64,000 nt of DNA from Actinomycetota bacterium (GCA_014360685.1 JACIXB010000017.1:124001-188000), one strand, 5' to 3'. Positions 54,501 to 63,664 are shown, numbered from the stretch's first letter. Notes: generated by a model not told the origin, from the letters alone. Program-made: numbers and translations.

Positions 54501-56273
54501 ATGGACGGATGGATGGGGCGGATGCTCGAGGTGGGCCTGGAAAGGAGGGCCTTCCGGGAGAGGGAGCTGCACCGGGAGCTTCTGGCCCGCTGGCTGGGCG
54601 GCAGGGGGCTTGGGGTGAAGCTGCTTTACGATCGGGCCTTGGGCGTGGAGCCCCTGCACCCCTCCAACCCCCTCATCTTCGCCGTGGGACCCCTCACGGG
54701 AACCCCGGCGCCCACGGCGGGCAGGTTCTCGCTGGTTTCGCGGTCACCCCTCACCGGCACGGTGTTCGACTGCAATTCCGGTGGGCGATGGGGGGTGGGC
54801 TTGAAGAGGTGCGGCCTGGACGTCCTCCTGGTGACCGGCCGCTCCCCGGAGCCGGTTTACCTCGAGGTAAGCGAGGCCGGGGCCCGCCTCCATCCCGCCG
54901 AAGGCCTGTGGGGGAGGAGGATTTCCGAGGTCATGCGACGCCTCGGCGCCGCGCACCCGGGAGCCGGGGTGGCGGCCATAGGACCCGCCGGCGAGAACGG
55001 GTGCCTGCTGGCCTCGGTGATGAACGACGGCTCGCGGGCGCTGGGACGGGGCGGCCTGGGCGCGGTGATGGGTTCCAAGAACCTCAAGGCCGTGGTGGTG
55101 CGGGGCCGGAGCCGGGTGAGCGTGAGGCGCCCCGGGAGGCTGTCCTTCGTCGTTGGGGAGTCCCGGAGGTGGATAAAAGGCAACCCGGTCACCGCGGTGG
55201 GCCTCCCGCGTTTCGGCACCGCGGTGCTGGTGAATCTGATGAACGAGCTGGGCGTGTTCCCTACCAATAATTTCCAGTATTCCCGTTTCCCGGGGGCGGA
55301 GTCCATCTCCGGGGAGGCGCTGGAGGAAAAACACCTGGTGAAGAGGCGGGCCTGCTGGGGATGCCCCATAGGGTGCGGCAGGGTCACCCGCGCGGGCGGC
55401 CACCAGGGCGAGGGGCCGGAATACGAGACCCTCTGGTCGCTGGGGGCACAGTGCGGGGTGGACGATCTGGAAAAGGTGGTGGAGGCCAACTACCTGTGCA
55501 ACGACCTGGGCCTGGACACCATCTCCGCGGGCTCTGTGATCGGGTGCTGCATGGAGATGACCGAACGGGGGCTGGTGGAGGGTGGGCCCCGGTTCGGTGA
55601 CGCCGATGCCCTTCTCGACCTGCTCGAGGGCATGGCCATGGGGTGGGGCCTGGGGCGGGAATTGGCCCGGGGGTCCCGTCGCTTCGCCGAGGGCCGGGGG
55701 GCGGTGGAATACGCCATGCAGGTGAAGGGCCTGGAACTTCCGGCTTACGATCCCCGGGGGTTGCAGGGCCAGGGTCTTGCCTTCGCCACCTCCAACCGGG
55801 GAGGATGTCACCTCAGGGCCTACCTGGTGGGACCGGAGGTGTTGGGCATCCCCAAGATGGTGGACCGGAACTCCACCCTGGACAAGCCCGGCCTGACCAT
55901 CTTCGCCCAAAACCTGAACGCGGCCGTGGATTCCCTGGTCCTCTGCCGTTTCCTCCAGTTCGCCCTGAGCGACGAATACCTCGCCCGCATGCTGGAGGCG
56001 GTGACCGGTCTTCCTTTCAAGGCCGTGGACCTCCACCGCGTAGGGGAGCGCATCTGGAACCTGGAGCGGCTTTATAACCTCCGCTGCGGGATGGATCCGG
56101 CGGAGGATACGCTGCCGCCCCGTCTTCTCCGGGACCCGGTTGCGGAGGGGCCGGCCGCCGGCAGGGTGGTGCTGCTGGACGAAATGCTCCCCCTCTACTA
56201 CCGGGCCCGCGGCTGGGACGAGAGGGGTGTTCCCGACCCGCGGAAACTCGCCTCCCTGGGCCTTCCGGCTTGA
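54501..56273 (+). CDS. Aldehyde:ferredoxin oxidoreductase (tungsten/molybdenum pterin)
   Basis: A 590-residue AOR-family enzyme that oxidises aldehydes to acids and reduces ferredoxin. The [4Fe-4S] ligands appear as CWGCPIGC (C285, C288, C292) near the positions seen in archaeal AOR (288, 291, 295). FLGGRG-like WLGGRGLGVKLLYD at the N terminus, AVGPLTGTPAP, SRSPLTGTVFDCN, GSKNLKAVVV and SNRGGCHLRAYL are the family cofactor-binding loops. The start is the ATG at 54501, after GGAG; a GTG at 54468 is possible. Reasonable physiological roles are detoxification or acid production from aldehydes, possibly linked to the aldolase 160 bp downstream. Confidence 0.9.
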   Translation: MDGWMGRMLEVGLERRAFRERELHRELLARWLGGRGLGVKLLYDRALGVEPLHPSNPLIFAVGPLTGTPAPTAGRFSLVSRSPLTGTVFDCNSGGRWGVGLKRCGLDVLLVTGRSPEPVYLEVSEAGARLHPAEGLWGRRISEVMRRLGAAHPGAGVAAIGPAGENGCLLASVMNDGSRALGRGGLGAVMGSKNLKAVVVRGRSRVSVRRPGRLSFVVGESRRWIKGNPVTAVGLPRFGTAVLVNLMNELGVFPTNNFQYSRFPGAESISGEALEEKHLVKRRACWGCPIGCGRVTRAGGHQGEGPEYETLWSLGAQCGVDDLEKVVEANYLCNDLGLDTISAGSVIGCCMEMTERGLVEGGPRFGDADALLDLLEGMAMGWGLGRELARGSRRFAEGRGAVEYAMQVKGLELPAYDPRGLQGQGLAFATSNRGGCHLRAYLVGPEVLGIPKMVDRNSTLDKPGLTIFAQNLNAAVDSLVLCRFLQFALSDEYLARMLEAVTGLPFKAVDLHRVGERIWNLERLYNLRCGMDPAEDTLPPRLLRDPVAEGPAAGRVVLLDEMLPLYYRARGWDERGVPDPRKLASLGLPA

Positions 56274-56433
56274 CCGGGGCGCGGCGTTCCCCACCTCCTC
56301 ACCTTGAGGCGGGGCCATCCTCCTCACGGGGCCCCGATGATCGAGGTACGGCGCCCATTTCACCCTTACCGGTCCCGCGGGTGCTATTATGAAATGGCGG
56401 GACGGCTTGCGAGTTCGGTCAAGAGGACTTGCC

Positions 56434-57015
56434 ATGCTGGAGCAGTTCAGTTTTTTCGGGCGGGAGCTGTTCCTGCAGGGGGTGAATTCCTCGCACAGCG
56501 GGAACATGAGCGTCAGAGTGGGGGACAGGATCTTCATCACCCGTCGGGGTTCCATGCTCTCCAACCTCAGGGAGGGGGACCTGGTGGAGACCGGGCTGGA
56601 CGACGACGACAGCCACATCACCCTGGCCTCCACGGAGATCAAGATACACAGGGCCATATACCGGGAAACCTCGGCCCTGGCCGTGGTGCATGCCCACCCT
56701 CCATGCGCCGTCGCCCTCTCGCTCCTGGAGGACGAGATACGCCCGGTGGACACGGAGGGGATCTATTACTTCAAGGCCGTCCCGGTGGTGGGGGCGGACC
56801 TCACCGTGGGTTCGGACGAGGTGGCCGATAAACTGCCACCCTTACTCCAGAATTACAAGATCGCCATGGTCAGGGGACACGGCAGCTTCGCCGTGGGGCA
56901 GATGCTGGAAGAAGCTTTCCAGTGGACCTCCAGCTTAGAGGCCTCGTGTCGGGCCCTTCTTCTCTACCGCCTTCTGGCCCCGCGGGAGAAGCGGGAAGGA
57001 GAGCGCTCATGGTGA
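56434..57015 (+). CDS. Class II aldolase / fuculose-1-phosphate aldolase family
   Basis: A 193-residue zinc aldolase or epimerase-like protein. GNMSVRVGDRIFITRRGSML binds substrate phosphate, the STEIKIH acid (E68), HAHPP metal pair (H86, H88) and RGHGSFAVG His complete the zinc site. The family includes fuculose-phosphate, rhamnulose-phosphate and 5-deoxyribose-type aldolases. The ATG at 56434 follows AGAGGAC. It overlaps PafB: its TGA lies within the first codons of the ATG at 57009. Together with AOR it could release and oxidise a lactaldehyde-like product, though this is inference. Confidence 0.85.
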   Translation: MLEQFSFFGRELFLQGVNSSHSGNMSVRVGDRIFITRRGSMLSNLREGDLVETGLDDDDSHITLASTEIKIHRAIYRETSALAVVHAHPPCAVALSLLEDEIRPVDTEGIYYFKAVPVVGADLTVGSDEVADKLPPLLQNYKIAMVRGHGSFAVGQMLEEAFQWTSSLEASCRALLLYRLLAPREKREGERSW

Positions 57016-58340
57016 CCGGTTCCCCTCTTTCCGCCTTCCGCGAGATCCTCGGGGCCGGCAGGGATTCCACCAACAGGGCGAGGAAGCAAGCCGCCGAGAG
57101 GACGGCCAGGATGAAGGCCAGGTGCCCGCGGCTTTCCGCCGCCGCGCTCAAGAGCAACCCGAGGACCAGGAGGAACGTTTTTCTGGACGTCATGCGCGCC
57201 TCGCTTTCCCTATGCGCCGCCTTGGCGGCGATGGCTTACCAAGACCCAATGCTAACACCGGGCGGTGACAACTCCACCCCCGGGAAGGGCGCCGAGGGGC
57301 GGGAGGGGCCGAGGTACGGCGTGAGCAAGCTGGAGAGGCTGATAAACCTCATCGCCATGCTCCTCGAGGTCCGCCGCCCGGTGACCCTGGAGCAGATACG
57401 CAACAGCATACCCGGCTACCAGCAGGAGAGCGTGGCCTCCTTCAAGCGCATGTTCGAAAGGGATAAAAGCGAGCTGCGGGAGATGGGCATCCCCATACGG
57501 GTGGAACCCCTGGACGCTTTCGGCGAGGAGACGGGATACCGCATCCCCAAGGATGAGTATTACCTTCCCGAGGTGGATTTCACGCCCGAGGAGAAGGTGG
57601 CTCTGTTGCTGGTGCACCGCTTCGCCTCCGGCGGGCTCATACCCCTGTCTCGCGAGGCGACTTCCGCCCTGCACAAGCTGAGCCCGGATTTCGGGGGCGG
57701 GGAGCCCCTGCAGGAGGCGCGCCCGGCTCCCGTCCGTTTCGACCGTCCGGCAGAGTCGGTGGAGAAGTTGAGCACCCTTTGGGAGGCTTCGGTGAGGAGG
57801 AAGACGGTGCGCTTCGCCTACCGCTCACTGGGTTCCTCGAGACCCCGGGAGCGCCTCCTGGACCCTTACGGGATGTATTTCGACCGCGGGGCCTGGTACG
57901 TGGTGGGTTATTGCCACCTGAGAGGCGAGAGGAGGTCCTTCCGCGTCTCGCGGGTGGAATCCGACGTGGTGCTGGTCAACCCCGGGGATCCGGGTCCGGA
58001 TTTCGAGAAACCCCCGGATTTCAGGTTGCGGGATTATTCCCGCGTCCTCCCATGGGAGTTCGAGGAGGGACCTCCGCGGGAGGCGGAGGTGCGCCTCTCT
58101 CCCCGCATCGCCTGGTGGGTGGAGCGCGACCTGGGGGACGTCTATCCCTTCCGCTACCTCGAGGACGGAAGCGGGTTGATAAGGGTCACCGTGCGCAACG
58201 AGGAGGCCTTCTTCGACTGGGTCCTCTCCTTCGCCGAGGACGCCGAGGTGCTCTCTCCCCCCCAGCTGCGCGAGAGGATGCGGAACCGGTTGTTGGAGGT
58301 GTTGAAGGGGCTGGAAGGAGGAGAGGATGGCCGGTCCTGA
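57009..58340 (+). CDS. pafB: WYL-domain regulator, PafB-like
   Basis: A 443-residue regulator with an HTH near the start of the conserved part (KLERLINLIAMLLEVRRPVTL then IRNSIPGYQQESVASFKRMFERDK), a WYL domain (VRFAYRSLGSSRPRERLLDPYGMYF, GAWYVVGYC, RSFRVSRV) and a WCX C-terminal domain (AWWVERDL, GLIRVTV). The first 80-90 residues are not conserved. I start it at the ATG at 57009 because AAGGAG lies 6 bp upstream and the gene is then coupled to the aldolase; later ATGs at 57231 or 57249 lack ribosome sites. In actinobacteria PafB and PafC act as a pair in a RecA-independent DNA damage response. Confidence 0.8.
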   Translation: MVTGSPLSAFREILGAGRDSTNRARKQAAERTARMKARCPRLSAAALKSNPRTRRNVFLDVMRASLSLCAALAAMAYQDPMLTPGGDNSTPGKGAEGREGPRYGVSKLERLINLIAMLLEVRRPVTLEQIRNSIPGYQQESVASFKRMFERDKSELREMGIPIRVEPLDAFGEETGYRIPKDEYYLPEVDFTPEEKVALLLVHRFASGGLIPLSREATSALHKLSPDFGGGEPLQEARPAPVRFDRPAESVEKLSTLWEASVRRKTVRFAYRSLGSSRPRERLLDPYGMYFDRGAWYVVGYCHLRGERRSFRVSRVESDVVLVNPGDPGPDFEKPPDFRLRDYSRVLPWEFEEGPPREAEVRLSPRIAWWVERDLGDVYPFRYLEDGSGLIRVTVRNEEAFFDWVLSFAEDAEVLSPPQLRERMRNRLLEVLKGLEGGEDGRS

Positions 58341-59319
58341 AGCCAGGCTTCGGCGCATGCTGGCCCTCATTCCCTACGTCCTGAAGCACCAGGGCGCCAC
58401 CCTCCAGGAGCTTTGCGAGATCTTCGGCGTGACCCGGGAGCAGCTCATAAGGGACCTGGAGCTCATCTTCCTGTGCGGACAACCCGACTACACTCCCGCC
58501 GACCTCATCGAGGTGAGCATGGAGGATGACCGCGTTCACATCGGCATGGCCGATTACTTCGCCCGCCCGGTGCGCTTCACCCCCCTGGAGCTGGCCGGGC
58601 TCTACCTGGCCTGCAGCGCTTTTTCCAGGCTGGTGGGACCCCCTGCGACCTCGGCCCTGCAGTCCGCCATGCTCCGGATACAGCGGGCCATGGGGATGGA
58701 GGGTCTCTCCCCCGAGGAGGTGGAGCGCAACCTGGAAGTGGCCTCGCCGGATTCCAAGGAGGAGGTCCTGCCCCGGCTCCTCCGGGCCTGCGAGGAGCGG
58801 CGGGTGGTGGAAATGGAATATTATTCCTACGGGAGGGGGGAGCTCACCAGGCGCCGGGTGCACCCCCTGTCCATGGAATTCGGGATGGGTCACTGGTACC
58901 TCCATGCCTGGGACACCATGAGCGGGGAGATGCGCGTCTTTCGGGTGGACCGGATAAAGGACCTCCGGGTAACGGAGGAGAGGTTCGACCCCCGCCCGGA
59001 AGCCATGGCGGGCGGAAAGGGGGCTTCCGCCGCCCCGGATTCGGGAGAACTTACCGTGAGGCTGCGCTTTTCCCCCACCTTGGCCCCCTGGGCCAGGGAA
59101 CAGCCGCTTTTCACCGAGTTCCAGGAAGACGGTTCGGGGCTGGTCTGCACCCTGAGGACGGGCAGCCTATCCTGGCTGGAGAAGGAACTGCTCCGCTGGG
59201 GGAAGGAAGTGGAAGTGCTCCACCCGCCGGAACTGCGCGAGGGGCTGCGCCGCCGGGTGGAAAGCATGCTGGCCCTCTACGCGAAGCGGAGGCCCGGGCA
59301 CGGCGGTTCGCGGGTTTGA
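58327..59319 (+). CDS. pafC: WYL-domain regulator, PafC-like
   Basis: A 330-residue partner of PafB, overlapping it by 14 bp. It has an N-terminal HTH (RRMLALIPYVLKHQGATLQELCEIFGV), a linker with RFTPLELAGLYLACSAF and the WYL domain (VVEMEYYSYGRGELTRRRVHPLSMEF, WYLHAWD, MRVFRVDRIKDLRV), then the WCX domain (LRFSPTLAPWARE). The ATG follows GGAGGAGAGG. Conserved PafB-PafC gene order is a strong actinobacterial signature. No tatA/tatC or pup-proteasome gene follows here, unlike the mycobacterial locus. Confidence 0.88.
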   Translation: MAGPEARLRRMLALIPYVLKHQGATLQELCEIFGVTREQLIRDLELIFLCGQPDYTPADLIEVSMEDDRVHIGMADYFARPVRFTPLELAGLYLACSAFSRLVGPPATSALQSAMLRIQRAMGMEGLSPEEVERNLEVASPDSKEEVLPRLLRACEERRVVEMEYYSYGRGELTRRRVHPLSMEFGMGHWYLHAWDTMSGEMRVFRVDRIKDLRVTEERFDPRPEAMAGGKGASAAPDSGELTVRLRFSPTLAPWAREQPLFTEFQEDGSGLVCTLRTGSLSWLEKELLRWGKEVEVLHPPELREGLRRRVESMLALYAKRRPGHGGSRV

Positions 59320-59709
59320 ACCAGGCATATGGACCCGCACGGGTCCCGCTTGGCCGGATGGACGCGGTGCAGGCGGCGGGGGGTTCACGATGACGCCGGT
59401 AAAGACTCGCTCCTTCGGCGGGGAAATCACGTTTCAGGCCATGGGAGGACCGGGGGGAAGGAAGCCTGACGACCCCGCCTTGGGAGCCGGCGGGGAGGGA
59501 TATTGCTCCGCGGGAGGAGGACAACGGCGGCGGGAAGCATGCGCTTGACTCCGCGCACGTCCGCCGAACGGCTTCCCTGCCCCGCGCGGGGAGGAGACAC
59601 TAGCGAAGTCCAAGCCGAGACTCTCCACCGCTCACCCTCCCGCGCGGGGGGAGGGGCATCCATCGTCGAGGGGAAGACGTCGGTCTGCGCTGTGGAGGAG
59701 GAGCGGGGT
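59320..59709. other. Intergenic region after pafC
   Basis: No gene is supported in the 390 bp between pafC and the small minus-strand gene. In particular, no TatA-like small membrane ORF is present. Confidence 0.5.
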
Positions 59710-59982
59710 TCAGCGGGCATGGCGGGATAGGTAGGCCTGGCGGAAGCGGTCGAGGCTCATGGTGTCAAGGTCGTTCTTGATCTCGTTCAGGCGTCTCCGG
59801 GCCCTGTCCAGCTCCTTGTACCTCTCCCCATAGACCAGCTTCTGGCGCCGGAAGTCCCAGACCTCGACCAGGAAGCCCTCTCCGAAGGCGGCGTCTACGA
59901 AGCCCTTGCTGATGCGGACCTTCAGCGAGCTGTTGGCCGCCTCGCTTCCGTTGCCCCTGGACGGTGATCCGCGCCTGTGCAA
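59710..59982 (-). CDS. Small unknown protein
   Basis: I do not recognise this 90-residue protein. The start is a TTG at 59982, well placed after AAGGAAGGTGAAGG. The first 20 residues are disordered and basic; then comes a small alpha/beta-like core (KVRISKGFVDAAFGEGFLVEVWDF) and a C-terminal helical, very basic part (KELDRARRRLNEIKNDLDTM). Clean frame, strong ribosome site and plausible protein composition argue for a real gene. It stands alone, opposite the neighbouring genes. Confidence 0.6.
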   Translation of the reverse strand: MHRRGSPSRGNGSEAANSSLKVRISKGFVDAAFGEGFLVEVWDFRRQKLVYGERYKELDRARRRLNEIKNDLDTMSLDRFRQAYLSRHAR

Positions 59983-60066
59983 CCTTCACCTTCCTTTCCT
60001 ACGGAGGCCATGAGGGTTCTCGTGACCACAAGGGATATTTTAACACCTGGCGCAAGCATAAGCGAA

Positions 60067-60095
60067 CGATAAACGGTTATATGTTCGATTAACGG
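60067..60095. promoter_or_regulatory. Direct repeat in the promoter region of the lipoprotein gene
   Basis: CGATAAACGG (60067-60076) and CGATTAACGG (60086-60095) are repeated 19 bp apart, about two helical turns, in an AT-rich island. A TATAAT at 60127-60132 follows, which could be the -10 of the lipoprotein gene. A GAACG/CGTTC symmetry is also visible. A regulator-binding role is possible. Confidence 0.45.
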
Positions 60096-60202
60096 GAGGC
60101 CCCGGAAACCCCCGCGGGGCGTAGTTTATAATGTGTGGGTCGTGATGTATGGGTGGATATACCTGTTTTCCGGGACAGGTTGATCGGGAGACGGAGAAGG
60201 AC

Positions 60203-61033
60203 ATGCGCCGCGAGAAAAGGGGGATAGCCCGCCTCTTCCGCCACCGCTCTTTGTGTTTCCTCCTATCCCTGGCAACCGTTTTTTTCTTGGTTCTTTCGTG
60301 TTGTACCGGCTGCGGGAGGAGGAGCGAAACGTTGAGCGCTTCCGATTACAAGGAGCGCATTTCCGAGATCCACGACGGGGTGGCCTGGGACCTCGGATAC
60401 GTCATCGAATCCCTGGGCCAGGTCTCCGGGGACGAGTACTATCACCTCCAGGAAGCGGGAGAGGTTTTCGCCAGGGTCCGGGATATATTCGCCGGCGCCT
60501 ACCGTGCGCTGGAAGCCCTTGACCCGCCGGAGGAGGCCCTCGAACTCCACCTCGACCTGATGCATTTTTACGCCGACGGAGAGCGCGAGGCCGGCACGAT
60601 GGTCAGTTCCCTGGGCTTGTTTCAGATCGTCCTTCCCATGCTGGCGGACGTGGATAACCTGGCCCTGCCGTCCCTGCCCGATCAGCCTCAGCCCCAGGAG
60701 ATAAGGGGGGCGGCGGAGGAGGACCGGAGGACCATGGAGGACTACCTCCGCGAGCTGGAGGGCATCACCCCCCCGGAAGACCTGCGGGAGTACCTGGATA
60801 AGGTCCGGGGGTTGTTCGGTTCACTGTTGGACATGGTCTCCGGGGTTCTGCAGGCCATGCCCGCAAAGGAACTCGAATCCCTGGCGGATTTCCGCCAGCG
60901 GTTCGCCCCGTTGCAGGGGGAGGCGTGGAGCCTGCGGGGTACCGTTCAGGCATACCTGGTGGGGGCGGGTAGCCGAATCGACGGGCTCATAGAGAGGGGC
61001 GGGGAACTCGCCGCGCGGATAAAACAGCTTTAG
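60203..61033 (+). CDS. Unknown lipoprotein with helical domain
   Basis: A 276-residue predicted lipoprotein. After a basic N terminus and a hydrophobic core (SLCFLLSLATVFFLVL) there is a lipobox-like LSCCTGCG. The mature part is helical and acidic, with LDPPEEALELHLDL and several EDLREYL-type helices; the last 100 residues form a helical bundle. Similar Pro-Pro-Glu turns occur in the unknown protein at 30871-31563. The ATG at 60203 follows GGAGAAGGAC. No function can be assigned from context. Confidence 0.72.
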   Translation: MRREKRGIARLFRHRSLCFLLSLATVFFLVLSCCTGCGRRSETLSASDYKERISEIHDGVAWDLGYVIESLGQVSGDEYYHLQEAGEVFARVRDIFAGAYRALEALDPPEEALELHLDLMHFYADGEREAGTMVSSLGLFQIVLPMLADVDNLALPSLPDQPQPQEIRGAAEEDRRTMEDYLRELEGITPPEDLREYLDKVRGLFGSLLDMVSGVLQAMPAKELESLADFRQRFAPLQGEAWSLRGTVQAYLVGAGSRIDGLIERGGELAARIKQL

Positions 61034-61359
61034 GGGAAGAGAGGCAAGGCCGTGGGCGGGGAAACGGGGAAGCCTCAAGGTAAGGGAGGGGAGCCTGAAG
61101 GAAAATCGGGCGGTGCAACCGACCGGTTATCCAGCCGTTGCTGGGGGAGGAACCGTCGTCCCCAGGGGAGCGGCCTCGCGGGTGGGTCACGGGTCACGTC
61201 CGGGGGCGGTGAGTCTCCGCGGGCCCGGGATGGCGGGGAAGCGAGGGACTTTGCGGAGCCCGGGACCCGGGGCGTGCTAGGCATACTACCCGGGGAAGGG
61301 GGCGGATATGGAAGGAAGATCGGAGCAAGAGCCGGCGGACCAGTGGAGAGGGAGGAGAG
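61034..61359. other. Intergenic region before the NDP-forming acyl-CoA synthetase
   Basis: No gene or strong promoter is supported; the sequence is G-rich with no obvious hairpin terminator. Confidence 0.45.
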
Positions 61360-62826
61360 ATGCAGTCCGGTAACGCGGTGGAAGCGCTGTTCAATCCCAG
61401 GAGCATGGCCGTGGTGGGGGCCTCGAGCAATCCCGCCAAGTGGGGGCATATCATCCCTTCCAATATCCTGCGCGACGGCTATCGCGGCCGTCTCTATCTG
61501 GTCAATCCCAAGGGAGGCCGGATCCACGGCTTGCCGGTCCACCGCAGCCTTTCCGAGATAGGCGAGTCGGTGGACCTGGCCATGGTCACCATACCCGCGG
61601 AGGGGGTGCGGGAGGTCCTGGGTGACTGCGCCGCGGCGGGGGTGAAGGCGGTCATCGTCATCTCCGGGGGTTTCAGCGAGTCCTCCCCCGAGGGACGGCG
61701 CATGGAAGAAGAGATGGTGGAGAGGGCGCACGCCCTGGGTATTCGCATCGTGGGACCCAACACCATGGGCATTTACTCCGCGCCCTGGAGTCTTACCGCC
61801 CTCATGCCGCCGGTGCGTCCCCGCCCCGGGCATATCGCCTTCGCCGCCCAGAGCGGGAACCTGGGTACCCAGATGCTGGGCTGGGGGTCCTACCGGGGGA
61901 TCGGCTTCTCGCGCTTCGTTTGCGTGGGCAACGAGTGCGACCTGGACTTTGCCGATTATCTGGAATATTTTGCCAGAGACGAGCTTACCCGGGTAATCCT
62001 CCTCTACGTGGAGGGGTTCAAGCGACCGCGGCGCATCCTCGAGCTGGCCAGGAAGATCACCCCCCGCAAGCCCATCGTCATCTACAAGGCGGGCGGTACG
62101 GAGGCGGGAAGGAGGGCGGCCGCCTCGCACAGCGCGGCCATGGCCGGTTCCCAGGAGGTCTACCGGGGGATGATAAGGCAAGCGGGCATGATCCAGGCTG
62201 AGACCACGGAGGAGATGCTGGATTTCTCGGACGCCCTGGTGAAGTTGCCCGTGCCCCGGGGGAGGCGGTTGGCCATCCTCTCCTGGGGAGGAGGCTGGGG
62301 GGTGGTGGAGGCTGACCTCTGCGAGCGCCAGGGGCTGCAGGTGGTTCCCCTGCCAGGGGAGGTGAAGGAGGAGCTTTCCGGAATCCTTCCCTCCTACTGG
62401 AGCAAGGGCAACCCGGTGGACCTGGTGGGCATCGTCAACTTGGAGGATCATACCCGTTGCCTGGAGATACTGGCTTCCCACCCCGATTTCGACCTCCTCA
62501 TCTCCCTGGGGACGGTGAACGCCGCCGCCGCTTTCGGGATGGCGGAAAGGCCCGAGGAGGTGCCCCTCGAGGAAAAGGAGGTATTCGCCGTCCGTCGCCG
62601 CTACGTGAGAGAGGGAAGCAATCGCTTCGCGGAGAAGGTGGTGGAGCTCATGGAGCGGCACGGCAAGCCCATCGTCACCGTGGGAATGCCCCAGAGGGAC
62701 GCCGAGACGGCGGAGGTGGCCGATCTACCCCGGGACCGCCTGTGCGTCTACACCAACCCGGAGCGGGCCGCCCGGGTGGCGGCCATGCTGGCGGAGCGGG
62801 GCGAGTTCCTACGGGCCAGGGGATGA
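61360..62826 (+). CDS. NDP-forming acyl-CoA synthetase, alpha-type (CoA-binding) protein
   Basis: A 488-residue protein of the ACD/succinyl-CoA synthetase alpha type. The CoA-binding domain begins SMAVVGASSNPAKWGHIIPSNIL; then come GPNTMGIYSAPWSLTAL, AAQSGNLGTQMLGWGS and the phospho-His motif ASHSAAMAGS, with H257 at the position of the active-site His in archaeal acetyl-CoA synthetase (ADP-forming). A third domain (RGRRLAILSWGGGWGVVEAD) follows. No ATP-grasp (beta) domain is fused or adjacent, so a separate partner is needed for energy conservation. The ATG at 61360 follows GGGAGGAGAG. The UppP gene is 28 bp downstream. Confidence 0.85.
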   Translation: MQSGNAVEALFNPRSMAVVGASSNPAKWGHIIPSNILRDGYRGRLYLVNPKGGRIHGLPVHRSLSEIGESVDLAMVTIPAEGVREVLGDCAAAGVKAVIVISGGFSESSPEGRRMEEEMVERAHALGIRIVGPNTMGIYSAPWSLTALMPPVRPRPGHIAFAAQSGNLGTQMLGWGSYRGIGFSRFVCVGNECDLDFADYLEYFARDELTRVILLYVEGFKRPRRILELARKITPRKPIVIYKAGGTEAGRRAAASHSAAMAGSQEVYRGMIRQAGMIQAETTEEMLDFSDALVKLPVPRGRRLAILSWGGGWGVVEADLCERQGLQVVPLPGEVKEELSGILPSYWSKGNPVDLVGIVNLEDHTRCLEILASHPDFDLLISLGTVNAAAAFGMAERPEEVPLEEKEVFAVRRRYVREGSNRFAEKVVELMERHGKPIVTVGMPQRDAETAEVADLPRDRLCVYTNPERAARVAAMLAERGEFLRARG

Positions 62827-62854
62827 AAAGTATTTTTCAGGGTTGGGGGCGGAC

Positions 62855-63664
62855 ATGGGTATCGGGCCGGCGGTAATCCTGGGAGTGGTGCAGGGGGTCA
62901 CCGAGTTCTGGCCCATATCCAGCTCCGCGCACCTCGCCCTTCTCATCCACCTTTTCGGGTGGGGCAAGCCGGAACTCTCCTTCGTGGTGGCCTTGCACCT
63001 GGGGACCTGGCTCGCCGTGGTGTGGTATTACCGCCGCCGCCTGGCTTCCATCGCCTCCGCCTGCTGGAGGGAGGTTCGCGGAAAGGGGCACGGCGGCCGG
63101 GAGGCCCGGCTGGGCCGTCTTCTCCTTCTGGCTACCCTCCCGGGGGTGCTCCTGGGGGCCGTCTTCGCCGAGTCCTCGGAGATCATGGAGGGGATGCCCT
63201 TGCTCATGGTCTCCTCACTCGCTTTCTTCGGGGTTGTCCTTTGGGCGGCGGACGCTTGGGGAGGACGGAACGGGAATTGGGATACGGCGGGGTGGAGGGA
63301 ATCGCTGGCCGTGGGCGTGGCCCAAGGCCTGGCGCTGATGCCCGGGGTCTCGCGTTCCGGCATAACCATCTCCACGGCCCGCGCCGCGGGCATCGATCGG
63401 AGAGAGGCGGCGGACTTCACCTTTCTCCTCTCCGTTCCCATCATCGGTGCCGCGGCGGCCTACGAGGGGTTCAAGCTGGCAGTGGAAGGCATCCCGGCCG
63501 GGTCCCTCTGGCCCATGGCCCTGGGCTGCGCGGCGGCGGCGGCGTCCGGGTACCTGGCCATAGGTTTCCTGCTCTCCCGCCTGAGGGCCCATTCCTTCCG
63601 GTCCTACGCCCTTTACCGCCTGGCCCTGGCCGTGGCCTTGGCGGTAGTCCTGGTGACCCGGTGA
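62855..63664 (+). CDS. uppP: Undecaprenyl-diphosphatase UppP/BacA family
   Basis: A 269-residue polytopic membrane phosphatase that recycles undecaprenyl diphosphate to the monophosphate carrier used by peptidoglycan and the polysaccharide system at the other end of this window. The two signature loops are present: GVVQGVTEFWPISSSAHL (E17, H26) and LMPGVSRSGITISTARAAGI. About eight helices are visible. The ATG at 62855 follows GGGGGCGGAC; a TTG at 62843 adds four residues. It may be co-transcribed with the acyl-CoA synthetase. Confidence 0.93.
   Translation: MGIGPAVILGVVQGVTEFWPISSSAHLALLIHLFGWGKPELSFVVALHLGTWLAVVWYYRRRLASIASACWREVRGKGHGGREARLGRLLLLATLPGVLLGAVFAESSEIMEGMPLLMVSSLAFFGVVLWAADAWGGRNGNWDTAGWRESLAVGVAQGLALMPGVSRSGITISTARAAGIDRREAADFTFLLSVPIIGAAAAYEGFKLAVEGIPAGSLWPMALGCAAAAASGYLAIGFLLSRLRAHSFRSYALYRLALAVALAVVLVTR

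Noticed and set aside
54744..56753. 669-codon minus-strand frame opposite AOR
   Set aside because: Antisense of the AOR gene, whose metal-binding motifs are certain.
60061..60095. Possible LexA (SOS) box CGAAC...GTTCG upstream of the lipoprotein
   Set aside because: The half-sites are 15 bp apart, whereas the actinobacterial LexA box needs only about four bases between them.
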